From Hyphomicrobiales bacterium (lineage in GTDB: Bacteria > Pseudomonadota > Alphaproteobacteria > Rhizobiales > JAJFHB01): DNA of 7,366 bases. Shown here in pieces: positions 1 to 6,186 of the stretch. Every line of letters begins with the position of its first letter. The stretch's first letter is position 1. The position numbers and the translations under genes were made by a program. The stretch spans positions 1-7,366 of the forward strand of contig JAJFHB010000189.1 in the NCBI GenBank assembly GCA_021775795.1. The letters run 5' to 3'. The notes beneath the pieces are model-generated. The model made no database searches, was not told where the DNA came from, and saw only the letters and a program-made list of their open reading frames with translations.

Positions 1-72
1 GTTGGTGGCAGCACGGAAGCAGACACCGCAGGTAGCGATGAAGGTACAGTGAGTGAGGTCGGCAATGAGTGA
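1..72 (+). CDS. Probable 3' end of cpaD (pilus assembly lipoprotein), partial
   Basis: An open frame enters from the left edge and ends at a TGA at 70-72, overlapping the first 8 bases of cpaE. Its 23 visible residues are acidic and rich in Gly, Ser and Thr, ending VSEVGNE. In alphaproteobacterial Tad clusters the gene just before cpaE is normally cpaD, an outer-membrane lipoprotein associated with the CpaC secretin, and a short polar tail would suit its C-terminus. The identity is inferred from position and tail composition only. A second frame (bases 2-52, stop TGA at 50-52) is also open and has a higher share of G/C in third codon positions, so the reading frame is not settled. The remaining frame is closed by a TAG at 33-35. 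Confidence 0.45.
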   Translation, partial: VGGSTEADTAGSDEGTVSEVGNE

Positions 73-1339
73 ACCAACCCTCGAAATGCCACAGCCTGAG
101 GGCTCGGCATTCTCGTCAAATGTAATCGGCGGCGTTCCGCGGATATCTATTCAGGTGTTTGTCCAGCAACAAGACACCGGCACCGCAATAGATGCGGCCT
201 CCAAAGACCGGCGGCTGTCGCGCGCGCACACCACCATTCATACCGGAGGAGCAGCGGCTGCAGCGCTGCATTTTGCCTCCGCTCCGACGCCCAATCTGCT
301 GATCATTGAATCATGCGGAAATCGGGATTCGGTTCTGGCCGAACTCGGGCAACTAGCGCAGGTTTGCGATGAAGGCACAAAAGTCGTTGTCATCGGTCAT
401 CTGAATGACGTGATCCTCTACCGCGAATTGATGCGTGAAGGGGTCAGCGAATACATCGTGGCGCCCGTCAGCCAGTTGCAGATCATTGAGAGCGTATCCA
501 ACCTATACAATGACCCTGAAGCTGCTCCCGTTGGCCGCGTACTGGCATTTTGCGGCACGCGTGGCGGCTCCGGTTCGAGCACAATCGCCCACAATGTGGC
601 CTGGGCGGTATCCGAGCATCTCGACGAAAATGTCGTGATTGTCGATCTCGATCTGCCGTTTGGAACGGCCGGCCTCAACTTCAACCAGGACCCGCCGCAG
701 GGTATCGCGGAAGCGCTCAGCTCCCCCGACCGTATGGATGATGTTCTGCTTGACCGGCTTTTGACCCGTTGCACGGACCGCCTCAGCCTGTTTGCCGCTC
801 CCGGTGCGGTTGACCGCGAATATGAATTCGACGCTGAATCCCTGGAATCGATCATCGAAGTGGTCAGGCACAATATGCCAACCGTGGTGCTCGACATCCC
901 CCATGTCTGGACGCCCTGGGCAAAGAAAGTCATTCTTGGTGCCGATCAGGTCATTATCACAGCAGTTCCCGAACTTGCGAGCCTTCGCAATGCCAAGAAC
1001 CTGATTGACCTGACAAAATCACAGCGCCCCAACGACCCCGAGCCTCGCCTGGTGTTGAATCAGGTCGGTGTGCCCAAGCGTCCCGAGATTGCGCCCCATG
1101 ATTTCACCAAGGCGTTGGAAATAGAACCCAGCCTGATCATCCCGTATGAGCCGCAGCTTTTCGGCACTGCAGCCAACAATGGCCAGATGCTCGAAGAGGT
1201 CGAGAGCGCCTCGAAAGTGGCAGAAGGCATTCGCTACCTCGCAAACACACTTTGCGGCAGGCATCAGGCTCAAAAGGAACAGAAATCATTCCTTTCGCCG
1301 CTTCTGGGAAAACTGTCATTTAGGAAAGAAGCCAGCTGA
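65..1339 (+). CDS. cpaE: CpaE/TadZ, Tad pilus polar-localisation ATPase-like protein
   Basis: This 424-residue protein is a CpaE/TadZ, a MinD/ParA-superfamily protein that sits at the cell pole and recruits the Tad pilus machine. Residues ~25-149 form an atypical receiver-like domain. The usual phospho-acceptor Asp is replaced by Glu82 (NLLIIES), and the conserved Lys-Pro near the end of the domain reads Ala-Pro (VAPVS), so it is unlikely to be phosphorylated. Residues ~157-395 are the ParA-like domain: a deviant P-loop GTRGGSGSSTIAHN starting at residue 164, VDLDLPFG at ~193-200, and VVLDIPH at ~274-280. The P-loop has Arg where MinD/ParA proteins carry the signature Lys, and Ser where the Walker Lys should be. 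The ATG at 65 is chosen because GTGAGG (53-58) lies 6 bases before it; an in-frame GTG at 53 would add only four residues. It overlaps the presumed cpaD end, and its stop overlaps the cpaF start as TGATG. A tail of ~25 basic residues follows the ATPase fold. Confidence 0.93.
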   Translation: MSEPTLEMPQPEGSAFSSNVIGGVPRISIQVFVQQQDTGTAIDAASKDRRLSRAHTTIHTGGAAAAALHFASAPTPNLLIIESCGNRDSVLAELGQLAQVCDEGTKVVVIGHLNDVILYRELMREGVSEYIVAPVSQLQIIESVSNLYNDPEAAPVGRVLAFCGTRGGSGSSTIAHNVAWAVSEHLDENVVIVDLDLPFGTAGLNFNQDPPQGIAEALSSPDRMDDVLLDRLLTRCTDRLSLFAAPGAVDREYEFDAESLESIIEVVRHNMPTVVLDIPHVWTPWAKKVILGADQVIITAVPELASLRNAKNLIDLTKSQRPNDPEPRLVLNQVGVPKRPEIAPHDFTKALEIEPSLIIPYEPQLFGTAANNGQMLEEVESASKVAEGIRYLANTLCGRHQAQKEQKSFLSPLLGKLSFRKEAS

Positions 1340-2871
1340 TGTTTGGAAAGAGAGGCGACGGGGCCAACACGACACCTGAGCCCGCCGCTCCTCCGCCTGC
1401 TGCACCGGCAGCAGCGGAAGCGTCGATGCACCCCGCTGTCCAAAGTCCTCCCGCAGATCTGCCTCCGATGCAGCCCCCAGCCGCCGCAGCGCCTGCTGCT
1501 GCCGCTGCTGCCGCACCTCCACCACCGCCTCCTCAGGCGGCTCCCGCGGCCCCGGGTTCGCCGAAGCGTTCCGAAGACTACTATGATATCAAGACCACCA
1601 TATTTAACGCGCTCATCGATGCCATCGATCTGACGCAGCTTGCCCAACTTGATCGCGACAGTGCCCGCGAGGAAATCCGCGACATCGTGAATGAGATCAT
1701 ATCCATCAAGGATGTGGTCATGAGTATTTCCGAACAGGAAGACCTGCTCGAGGATATCTGCAACGATGTGCTCGGATACGGTCCCCTGGAGCCGTTGCTG
1801 GCGCGCGATGATATCGCGGACATCATGGTCAATGGCGCGACCACAACGTACATTGAAGTCGACGGTAAGGTTGCTGATACGGCGATACGGTTCCGCGACA
1901 ATAATCAGCTTCTCAACATTTGCCAGCGTATCGTCAGCCAGGTCGGCCGTCGTGTTGATGAATCGAGCCCGATTTGCGATGCGCGCCTCGCCGATGGCAG
2001 TCGTGTCAACGTCATTGTGCCGCCGCTGTCCATTGACGGGCCTGCACTGACGATCAGAAAGTTCAAAAAAGACAAGCTGACGATGGACAAGCTTGTCGGC
2101 TTCAACTCCATAACGCCGGCAGGTGCAGCCATTCTCGGCATTATCGGCAAGTCCCGGTGTAACGTCTTGATATCGGGCGGTACCGGTTCGGGTAAAACCA
2201 CGCTGCTGAATTGCCTGACGAGTTTTATAGAATTGGATGAGCGGGTCATCACCTGCGAAGACACAGCTGAATTGCAATTGCAGCAGCCCCATGTGGTGCG
2301 TCTTGAAACCCGCCCGCCAAATCTTGAAGGCGAAGGCGAGATCACCATGCGCGATCTGGTCAAGAACTGTCTGCGTATGCGTCCTGAACGCATAATCGTA
2401 GGCGAGGTTCGTGGCCCGGAAGCGTTCGATCTGCTCCAGGCCATGAATACAGGTCATGATGGTTCCATGGGTACCTTGCACGCCAACAGTCCGCGTGAAG
2501 CCCTGAGCCGGCTTGAAAGCATGATTACAATGGGTGGCTTTACGCTGCCTTCCAAGACCATCAAGGAAATGATCATCGGCGCCGTTGACGTGGTCGTCCA
2601 GGCGACCCGACTGCGAGACGGTTCACGCCGCATCACCCACATCACCGAAATTATCGGTGCAGAGGGTGACGTCATCATCACGCAGGATCTGTTTGTCTAT
2701 GAAATCCTTGGCGAGGATGCCAACGGCACAATCATCGGCCGCCATCGCTCAACCGGTATTGCCCGGCCCAAATTCTGGGAACGGGCACGCTATTTCAATG
2801 AAGAAGTGAACCTGGCGCGGGCACTGGAAGAAGCGGAAGTGGTCGGCGACGACGACAACGGGGAGTTTTAA
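1339..2871 (+). CDS. cpaF: CpaF/TadA, Tad pilus assembly hexameric ATPase
   Basis: This 510-residue cytoplasmic secretion ATPase of the VirB11/GspE (T2SS-E) superfamily hydrolyses ATP to drive Flp pilus assembly through TadB and TadC. Residues ~11-76 are a low-complexity Pro/Ala linker with runs of seven Ala and six Pro. Residues ~80-240 form the N-terminal domain (GYGPLEPLL at ~146-154, DIMVNG at ~161-166). The ATPase core shows Walker A GGTGSGKT at 280-287 (Lys286), an Asp box CEDTAEL at ~306-312, Walker B RIIVGEVRG at 351-359 (Glu356), and the His box TGHDGSMGTLHANS at 371-384 with His373 and His381. All catalytic motifs look intact, and the length fits CpaF proteins with an N-terminal extension. 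The ATG lies within TGATG, so translation is probably coupled to cpaE; AGGAAAG at ~1322-1328 could serve as ribosome binding site. It is 3 bases from tadB. The T2SS/T4P ATPases are relatives, but the neighbours and motifs make CpaF the clear choice. Confidence 0.97.
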   Translation: MFGKRGDGANTTPEPAAPPPAAPAAAEASMHPAVQSPPADLPPMQPPAAAAPAAAAAAAPPPPPPQAAPAAPGSPKRSEDYYDIKTTIFNALIDAIDLTQLAQLDRDSAREEIRDIVNEIISIKDVVMSISEQEDLLEDICNDVLGYGPLEPLLARDDIADIMVNGATTTYIEVDGKVADTAIRFRDNNQLLNICQRIVSQVGRRVDESSPICDARLADGSRVNVIVPPLSIDGPALTIRKFKKDKLTMDKLVGFNSITPAGAAILGIIGKSRCNVLISGGTGSGKTTLLNCLTSFIELDERVITCEDTAELQLQQPHVVRLETRPPNLEGEGEITMRDLVKNCLRMRPERIIVGEVRGPEAFDLLQAMNTGHDGSMGTLHANSPREALSRLESMITMGGFTLPSKTIKEMIIGAVDVVVQATRLRDGSRRITHITEIIGAEGDVIITQDLFVYEILGEDANGTIIGRHRSTGIARPKFWERARYFNEEVNLARALEEAEVVGDDDNGEF

Positions 2872-2874
2872 GCG

Positions 2875-3870
2875 GTGTTCAACGACAGCCTCATCATGAT
2901 TGCAGTCGTCTTTATGGCCGCCCTCAGCATTGGCGGCGTTGGCTACGTTCTCGTCTACCCGTTGTTGTCTGGCGAGGCCAAGGCCAACAAGCGGATGCAG
3001 AAGCTGTCCAGCGGCAAGAAAGGCCGTTCAGCTCAGGCCCTTGAATCAGATGGCAAGGATCAGCGCCGCAAGCAGGTTCAGCAGACCCTGAAGGACCTCG
3101 AAGAAAAACAGAAAAAGAAAAAACAGCGTGTGACGCTGAGGGTAGCGATCACGCAAGCCGGACTCGGCATTTCCGTCAAGATGTTCTGGATGTGCAGTGT
3201 GCTGTGCGGGTTTTTTGCAGGATTTCTGGTGTTGCTCAGCGGCATGTCATGGCAAATCAGTGCAGGCGCCGCGTTTGCCGCAACCATCGGTCTGCCGAGA
3301 TGGGTATTGAAGTTTCTGCGCAAACGCCGTGAAGCCAAGTTCCTGGACGAATTGGCGAACGCCATCGATGTCATCGTGCGCGGCATCAAGGCCGGCCTTC
3401 CGGTAAATGATACTCTTAGGGTGATCGCCCAGGAAAGCCCCGACCCGGTTGGCCCGGAATTTCGCGAAGTTGTCGAGGGTCAGAAACTGGGTGTGCCGCT
3501 GGATCAGGGACTTGAGCGTATGTTCGAACGCGTTCCGCTGGCCGAGGTCAACTTTTTGGCCATCGTTGTGGCGATCCAGCAGAAAACCGGCGGTAATCTT
3601 GGCGAAGCGCTGAGTAACCTGTCCAAGGTTTTGCGTGACCGCAAGAAGATGCAAGGCAAGATCAGGGCGATGAGCCAGGAAGCCAAGAGTTCCGCTGCGA
3701 TCATCGGCGCCCTGCCGCCGGCCATCATGATCCTCGTGTACCTGAGCAACCCTTCATACATTGAACTGCTTTGGTTGACGAACCTGGGCCAGATCATGCT
3801 CGCGGGTTCGGCCACCTGGATGCTTATGGGTGTGCTTGTGATGCGCAAGATGATCAATTTCGATTTCTGA
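2875..3870 (+). CDS. tadB: TadB, Tad pilus inner-membrane platform protein
   Basis: This 331-residue integral membrane protein has a type II secretion F (GspF-like) domain. With TadC it forms the inner-membrane platform that links the CpaF ATPase to pilin extrusion. Hydrophobic segments lie at ~6-30, ~103-122, ~127-142, ~270-291 and ~303-324. The F domain covers ~155-280, with FLDELANAIDVIVRGIKAGLP-like and GGNLGEALSNLS motifs typical of TadB. A strongly basic, probably coiled cytoplasmic stretch (residues ~35-90, Lys/Arg/Gln-rich) lies between the first membrane segment and the rest. The GTG start at 2875 is preferred: GGGGAG at 2860-2865, inside the cpaF end, is 9 bases upstream, whereas the first ATG (2896) would cut into the first membrane segment. 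The 3-base gap from cpaF indicates cotranscription and probably coupled translation. The basic stretch is encoded by an A-rich patch (3102-3123) that stands out from the surrounding base composition, but the frame stays open. Confidence 0.95.
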   Translation: MFNDSLIMIAVVFMAALSIGGVGYVLVYPLLSGEAKANKRMQKLSSGKKGRSAQALESDGKDQRRKQVQQTLKDLEEKQKKKKQRVTLRVAITQAGLGISVKMFWMCSVLCGFFAGFLVLLSGMSWQISAGAAFAATIGLPRWVLKFLRKRREAKFLDELANAIDVIVRGIKAGLPVNDTLRVIAQESPDPVGPEFREVVEGQKLGVPLDQGLERMFERVPLAEVNFLAIVVAIQQKTGGNLGEALSNLSKVLRDRKKMQGKIRAMSQEAKSSAAIIGALPPAIMILVYLSNPSYIELLWLTNLGQIMLAGSATWMLMGVLVMRKMINFDF

Positions 3871-3903
3871 TTTGAGCTGCTGAGACGGACGGAGTTTGCA
3901 ACT

Positions 3904-4863
3904 ATGGAAGCCTATCTCGACCCGCGATTGGTAATTACGCTGCTCGTAGGTGTAACCGTGTTTGCGACCATTCTGACGATTGCGATGCCGCTTCTCAGCA
4001 CCAATCAGCTGAAGAGCCGGCTGAAGTACGTCTCCACTGAGCGCGAAGTGCTGCGTCAGCGCCACCGCGAACAGCTGGAACAGGAAAAACAGCACGCAAA
4101 GCTTCGCCAATCGCCCAAGGGCTACATGCAGCAGGCGGTGAAGAAGCTGAATCTGAGCCAGCTTCTGGAAACCAAGGACACCCGCGAGCGCCTGAAGCAG
4201 GCGGGGCTGCGCAGCCCCGCGCACGTGGTGACCTTTTTGTTCTTCCGCGCAACGCTGCCGTTTGTCTTCGCAACAGGTGCCTTTGTGTACATGTATCTGG
4301 CAGACGGTTTTGGCCTGCCCGGACTGACACGGGTTCTCATCGTTCTGGGGGCCGCCTACATCGGCTTTTACCTGCCCAACATTTTCGTTGCCAACATGAC
4401 GTCGCGCCGTCAGGATTCAGTCAAAAGGGCTTTTTCCGATGCCCTGGATCTGCTGTTGATCTGTGTCGAATCCGGCATGTCCATTGAAGCCGCATTCGGG
4501 AAAGTCTCTGAGGAAATAGGCTCCCAGTCTGTGGCGCTGGCCGAAGAAATGAGCCTGACCACTGCGGAACTGTCGTTTCTGCAGGAACGGCGTCAGGCCT
4601 ATGACAATCTCGGCAAGCGCACCGGCCTTCCAATCGTCAAAGGCGTCTGCACCAGTCTTATTCAGGCAGAACGCTACGGCACGCCGGTTGGCCAGGCTCT
4701 ACGCGTTCTGGCCCAGGAAAATCGTGATATTCGCATGTCGGAAGCGGAAAAGCGCGCCGCCGGTCTGCCGCCAAAGCTGACCGTGCCCATGGTGTTGTTC
4801 TTCCTGCCGGTGATCTTCATCGTCATTTTGGGCCCCGCCGCCATCCAGTTGATGGATCTCTAG
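3904..4863 (+). CDS. tadC: TadC, Tad pilus inner-membrane platform protein
   Basis: This 319-residue membrane protein is the second GspF-like platform subunit, working as partner of TadB. Hydrophobic segments lie at ~8-31, ~107-131, ~139-163 and ~291-315. A charged cytoplasmic region (residues ~35-100) with a helical Glu/Gln/Arg/Lys-rich part (EREVLRQRHREQLEQEKQ at ~46-63) follows the first segment. The F domain (~172-300) contains SDALDLLLICVESGMSIEAA and ERYGTPVGQALRVLAQENR, characteristic of TadC, and the protein ends with the hydrophobic VLFFLPVIFIVILGP segment. The ATG at 3904 is preceded by GGAG at ~3890-3893. The 33-base gap after tadB shows no terminator, so the gene belongs to the same operon and is its last member here; the next gene is convergent. 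Length and membrane layout match the family. Confidence 0.95.
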   Translation: MEAYLDPRLVITLLVGVTVFATILTIAMPLLSTNQLKSRLKYVSTEREVLRQRHREQLEQEKQHAKLRQSPKGYMQQAVKKLNLSQLLETKDTRERLKQAGLRSPAHVVTFLFFRATLPFVFATGAFVYMYLADGFGLPGLTRVLIVLGAAYIGFYLPNIFVANMTSRRQDSVKRAFSDALDLLLICVESGMSIEAAFGKVSEEIGSQSVALAEEMSLTTAELSFLQERRQAYDNLGKRTGLPIVKGVCTSLIQAERYGTPVGQALRVLAQENRDIRMSEAEKRAAGLPPKLTVPMVLFFLPVIFIVILGPAAIQLMDL

Positions 4864-4868
4864 GTACA

Positions 4869-4890
4869 GGCTGGGGCAGCCGGACTTTCG
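4869..4890 (+). terminator. Weak hairpin after tadC, possible terminator
   Basis: GGCTG-GGG-CAGCC (4869-4881) forms a perfect 5-bp GC-rich stem with a 3-base loop, starting 6 bases after the tadC stop. The following bases (GGACTTTCGTT) contain only a short T tract, so this is not a strong intrinsic terminator. It could instead protect the 3' end of the operon mRNA. Confidence 0.3.
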
Positions 4891-4928
4891 TTGCACACAA
4901 CAAACGCCTTAATGCACTGCACTGCCAA

Positions 4929-5020
4929 TGGATGCTGACCTTCGTCAGCATGACGGCGGAAAGTTTGGCGCGGACGTGTAACACACTCTCTGCCGCCGCC
5001 CTGACGCAGGTCAGGGTCCA
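4929..5020. repeat. REPIN-like element, copy 1 (paired inverted hairpins)
   Basis: This ~92-base element has two hairpin arms in inverted orientation. The left arm is ATGCTGAC-CTTC-GTCAGCAT (4932-4951), a perfect 8-bp stem; the right arm is CCCTGAC-GCAG-GTCAGGG (4999-5016), a perfect 7-bp stem. The outer edges are TGGA on the left and TCCA on the right, and inner GACGGCGG faces CCGCCGCC, so the whole unit is one larger imperfect inverted repeat enclosing ~30 bases. This is the layout of a REP doublet (REPIN or BIME), a non-autonomous repeat typical of intergenic DNA. A related, more decayed copy follows 142 bases downstream. No transposase gene is in the window. Calling it a REPIN is inference from structure; no genome-wide copy count is available. 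Confidence 0.65.
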
Positions 5021-5070
5021 TGTGCCTGGTCGAACTGCACAACGATTACTTTATCGCGAAACACGGAGAA

Positions 5071-5160
5071 TGGATGCTGACCAGCGTCAACATGACGGAT
5101 GTGCATGGGGCAGGGGCAGTACAGCACTCTTTGCCGTCACCCTGACGGAGAAGTGTGTGG
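5071..5160. repeat. REPIN-like element, copy 2 (diverged)
   Basis: This is a second copy in the same orientation as the first. Its left arm, ATGCTGAC-CAGC-GTCAACAT (5074-5093), pairs at 7 of 8 positions and is followed by the same ATGACGG. The middle shares CACTCT and TGCCG with copy 1, and the right end contains CACCCTGACGG. CCGTCA-CCC-TGACGG (5134-5148) is a perfect 6-bp stem with a 3-base loop. The outer half of the right arm has lost the clear hairpin seen in copy 1. The right boundary is approximate. The copies share the left ~30 bases with few differences but diverge strongly in the centre. Confidence 0.55.
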
Positions 5161-5177
5161 CGCTGTCGTGAAACGCT

Positions 5178-5981
5178 CTAACCGTCGGCGCCCTGCAATT
5201 GCTGCCAGGTGTCGGGTTGCGAGACGATGGAGCGCATATAGGCGAGATTGGCTTCTACCTGCGCAGGCGGCAGGTCCTGTGACAACAGGGTGCGGGCCTC
5301 GTCAAATTTGCCTTGCAGGCCCAGCACCAGGGCCAGGTTCTGCCGCATCGTCACGGCGCCCTCGCCGCTGGGCGTGTGAGTGAGCCCGTCGCGCAGTATT
5401 TCCTCAGCCTTTTCCGGCGAACCGTCCAGAGCATAAGACATGGCCTGATTGTTCAGGACTGCCGGCTCGTTTGGCGCCACTTGCAGGGCTGCTGTATAAT
5501 ATTCGCGGGCACGGGTGTGATGTCCGAGGCGGTCCAGCACGGTGCCTTGTGTCGAATAAAGCTGCCAGTCGCCGCCTCCCAGAGAAATCGCTGTATAGAG
5601 GGCTTCACTGGCTTCATCGAATTGCCCAGCATCTGCCAGGCGCTTGCCAAGCGCTGCATGAATACCGGCATGCCCGGGGTTTTGGCGGGCTGTTTGTTGC
5701 AGAATGCCGACAGACCGGTCGTTCGATCCGATCTGTTGCAGGGCATCCGCATAGGCAATTGCAGTATCCGCATCACCCGGGTTGGCTTCCCAGGCTTGCG
5801 CAAGTTGCGTTGTCTGGTCCAGGGCGTTTGAGGTGCTGCCTGTGGTCAGGTTATCTGTTTCGCCGCCAAAGGGGCCGCTGGTTGTTTGACAACCTGCCAG
5901 CGCAAGGCTCGCGACCAGTGCAATTCCAGCCCCAGCCCGACGCGCACGTTTGCGCGTACACACATTCAACACACTCACCAT
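5178..5981 (-). CDS. tadD: TadD, TPR lipoprotein of the Tad pilus system
   Basis: This 267-residue TPR lipoprotein is a TadD, a pilotin-like outer-membrane-associated factor needed for assembly of the Tad secretin complex. The N-terminus is a lipoprotein signal: basic KRARR at ~11-15, a hydrophobic core at ~18-29, and lipobox LAGC with the lipidated Cys at residue 31. The residue after Cys is Gln, so retention by an inner-membrane Asp signal is not expected. After a polar linker (~32-58), TPR helices fill ~60-245; the clearest repeats are HAGIHAALGKRLADAGQFDEA (from ~104), WQLYSTQGTVLDRLGHHTRA (from ~139) and AVLNNQAMSYALDGSPEKAE (from ~174). The ATG at 5981 has GAGGGA about 7 bases upstream. 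The gene converges on the cpaE-tadC operon and has its own promoter region, so it can be controlled separately from it. A generic TPR protein is the alternative, but the lipobox and the pilus neighbours favour TadD. Confidence 0.88.
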   Translation of the reverse strand: MVSVLNVCTRKRARRAGAGIALVASLALAGCQTTSGPFGGETDNLTTGSTSNALDQTTQLAQAWEANPGDADTAIAYADALQQIGSNDRSVGILQQTARQNPGHAGIHAALGKRLADAGQFDEASEALYTAISLGGGDWQLYSTQGTVLDRLGHHTRAREYYTAALQVAPNEPAVLNNQAMSYALDGSPEKAEEILRDGLTHTPSGEGAVTMRQNLALVLGLQGKFDEARTLLSQDLPPAQVEANLAYMRSIVSQPDTWQQLQGADG

Positions 5982-6013
5982 CGTCGTCCCTCAGATGCGG
6001 GTGAACCGGCTGT

Positions 6014-6030
6014 CTTCGCATCCTGCGAAG
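6014..6030. promoter_or_regulatory. Perfect 7-bp inverted repeat upstream of tadD
   Basis: CTTCGCA-TCC-TGCGAAG is a perfect inverted repeat with a 3-base spacer, ending 33 bases before the tadD ATG. It could be an operator for a dimeric regulator or, if transcription starts upstream, a stem-loop in the tadD leader RNA. The sequence does not tell which. It is unrelated to the REP-like hairpins at 4929-5160. Confidence 0.4.
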
Positions 6031-6047
6031 CGGCCACCAACAGCCAT

Positions 6048-6077
6048 ACATAAAGGCTTAACCCTAACCGACCGTAA
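6048..6077 (-). promoter_or_regulatory. Tentative tadD promoter
   Basis: On the minus strand, TTACGG (6072-6077) and TTATGT (6048-6053) are separated by 18 bases and could act as -35 and -10 boxes. The resulting leader would be about 60 bases and include the palindrome at 6014-6030. The match to a sigma-70 consensus is modest, so this is only a suggestion. Confidence 0.2.
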
Positions 6078-6104
6078 ATTCCCGGCGGAACTCCGGCCAG
6101 ACGG

Positions 6105-6133
6105 TTCCATATCAACGTGAAGCGATCTAGAGT
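6105..6133 (+). promoter_or_regulatory. Tentative promoter of the aminopeptidase gene
   Basis: TTCCAT (6105-6110) and TAGAGT (6128-6133) are 17 bases apart, a possible -35/-10 pair giving a leader of roughly 60 bases. The -35 box is poor and other placements are possible. Confidence 0.17.
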
Positions 6134-6186
6134 TGCGGCCGCTAATCCGCCGGCCCGCTATCTCGCCGACCAGAAATTCCACCGAC

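Larger units (their letters stand above)
4864..5177. other. Convergent intergenic region with REP-like hairpins, no gene
   Basis: This 314-base gap lies between the converging stops of tadC and tadD. I see no credible gene in it: the short open frames are translations of repeat sequence, lack ribosome binding sites and resemble no protein family. It holds a weak terminator-like hairpin just after tadC, then two diverged copies of a hairpin-pair element, with about 50 bases between them that show nothing distinct. The two units may limit read-through between the converging transcripts, which is an inference. Confidence 0.7.

Noticed and set aside
1270..2481. 403-residue open frame antisense to the cpaE end and cpaF
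   Set aside because: It lies wholly opposite strongly conserved coding sequence, has low-complexity Arg/Gly/Cys-rich parts mirroring the Pro/Ala linker, and resembles no protein family. It is a by-product of cpaF codon bias.
3102..3124. A-rich patch in tadB as a possible programmed frameshift site
   Set aside because: The A6 run followed by C is not in the phase needed for a canonical -1 slippery heptamer, and the zero frame continues into a full, normal TadB. It simply encodes a Lys-rich linker.
4860..5042. 60-residue - strand frame in the same gap
   Set aside because: It reads through both arms of the first repeat copy and overlaps the tadC stop; it is a typical spurious repeat-derived frame.
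4932..5171. 79-residue + strand frame in the tadC-tadD gap
   Set aside because: Its start and much of its length are translated REP-like repeat, there is no ribosome binding site, and the composition is not protein-like.
5313..6004. Two + strand open frames of 172 and 177 residues opposite tadD
   Set aside because: The minus-strand frame has a lipoprotein signal, TPR repeats and a good ribosome binding site; the plus-strand frames show no recognisable motifs.
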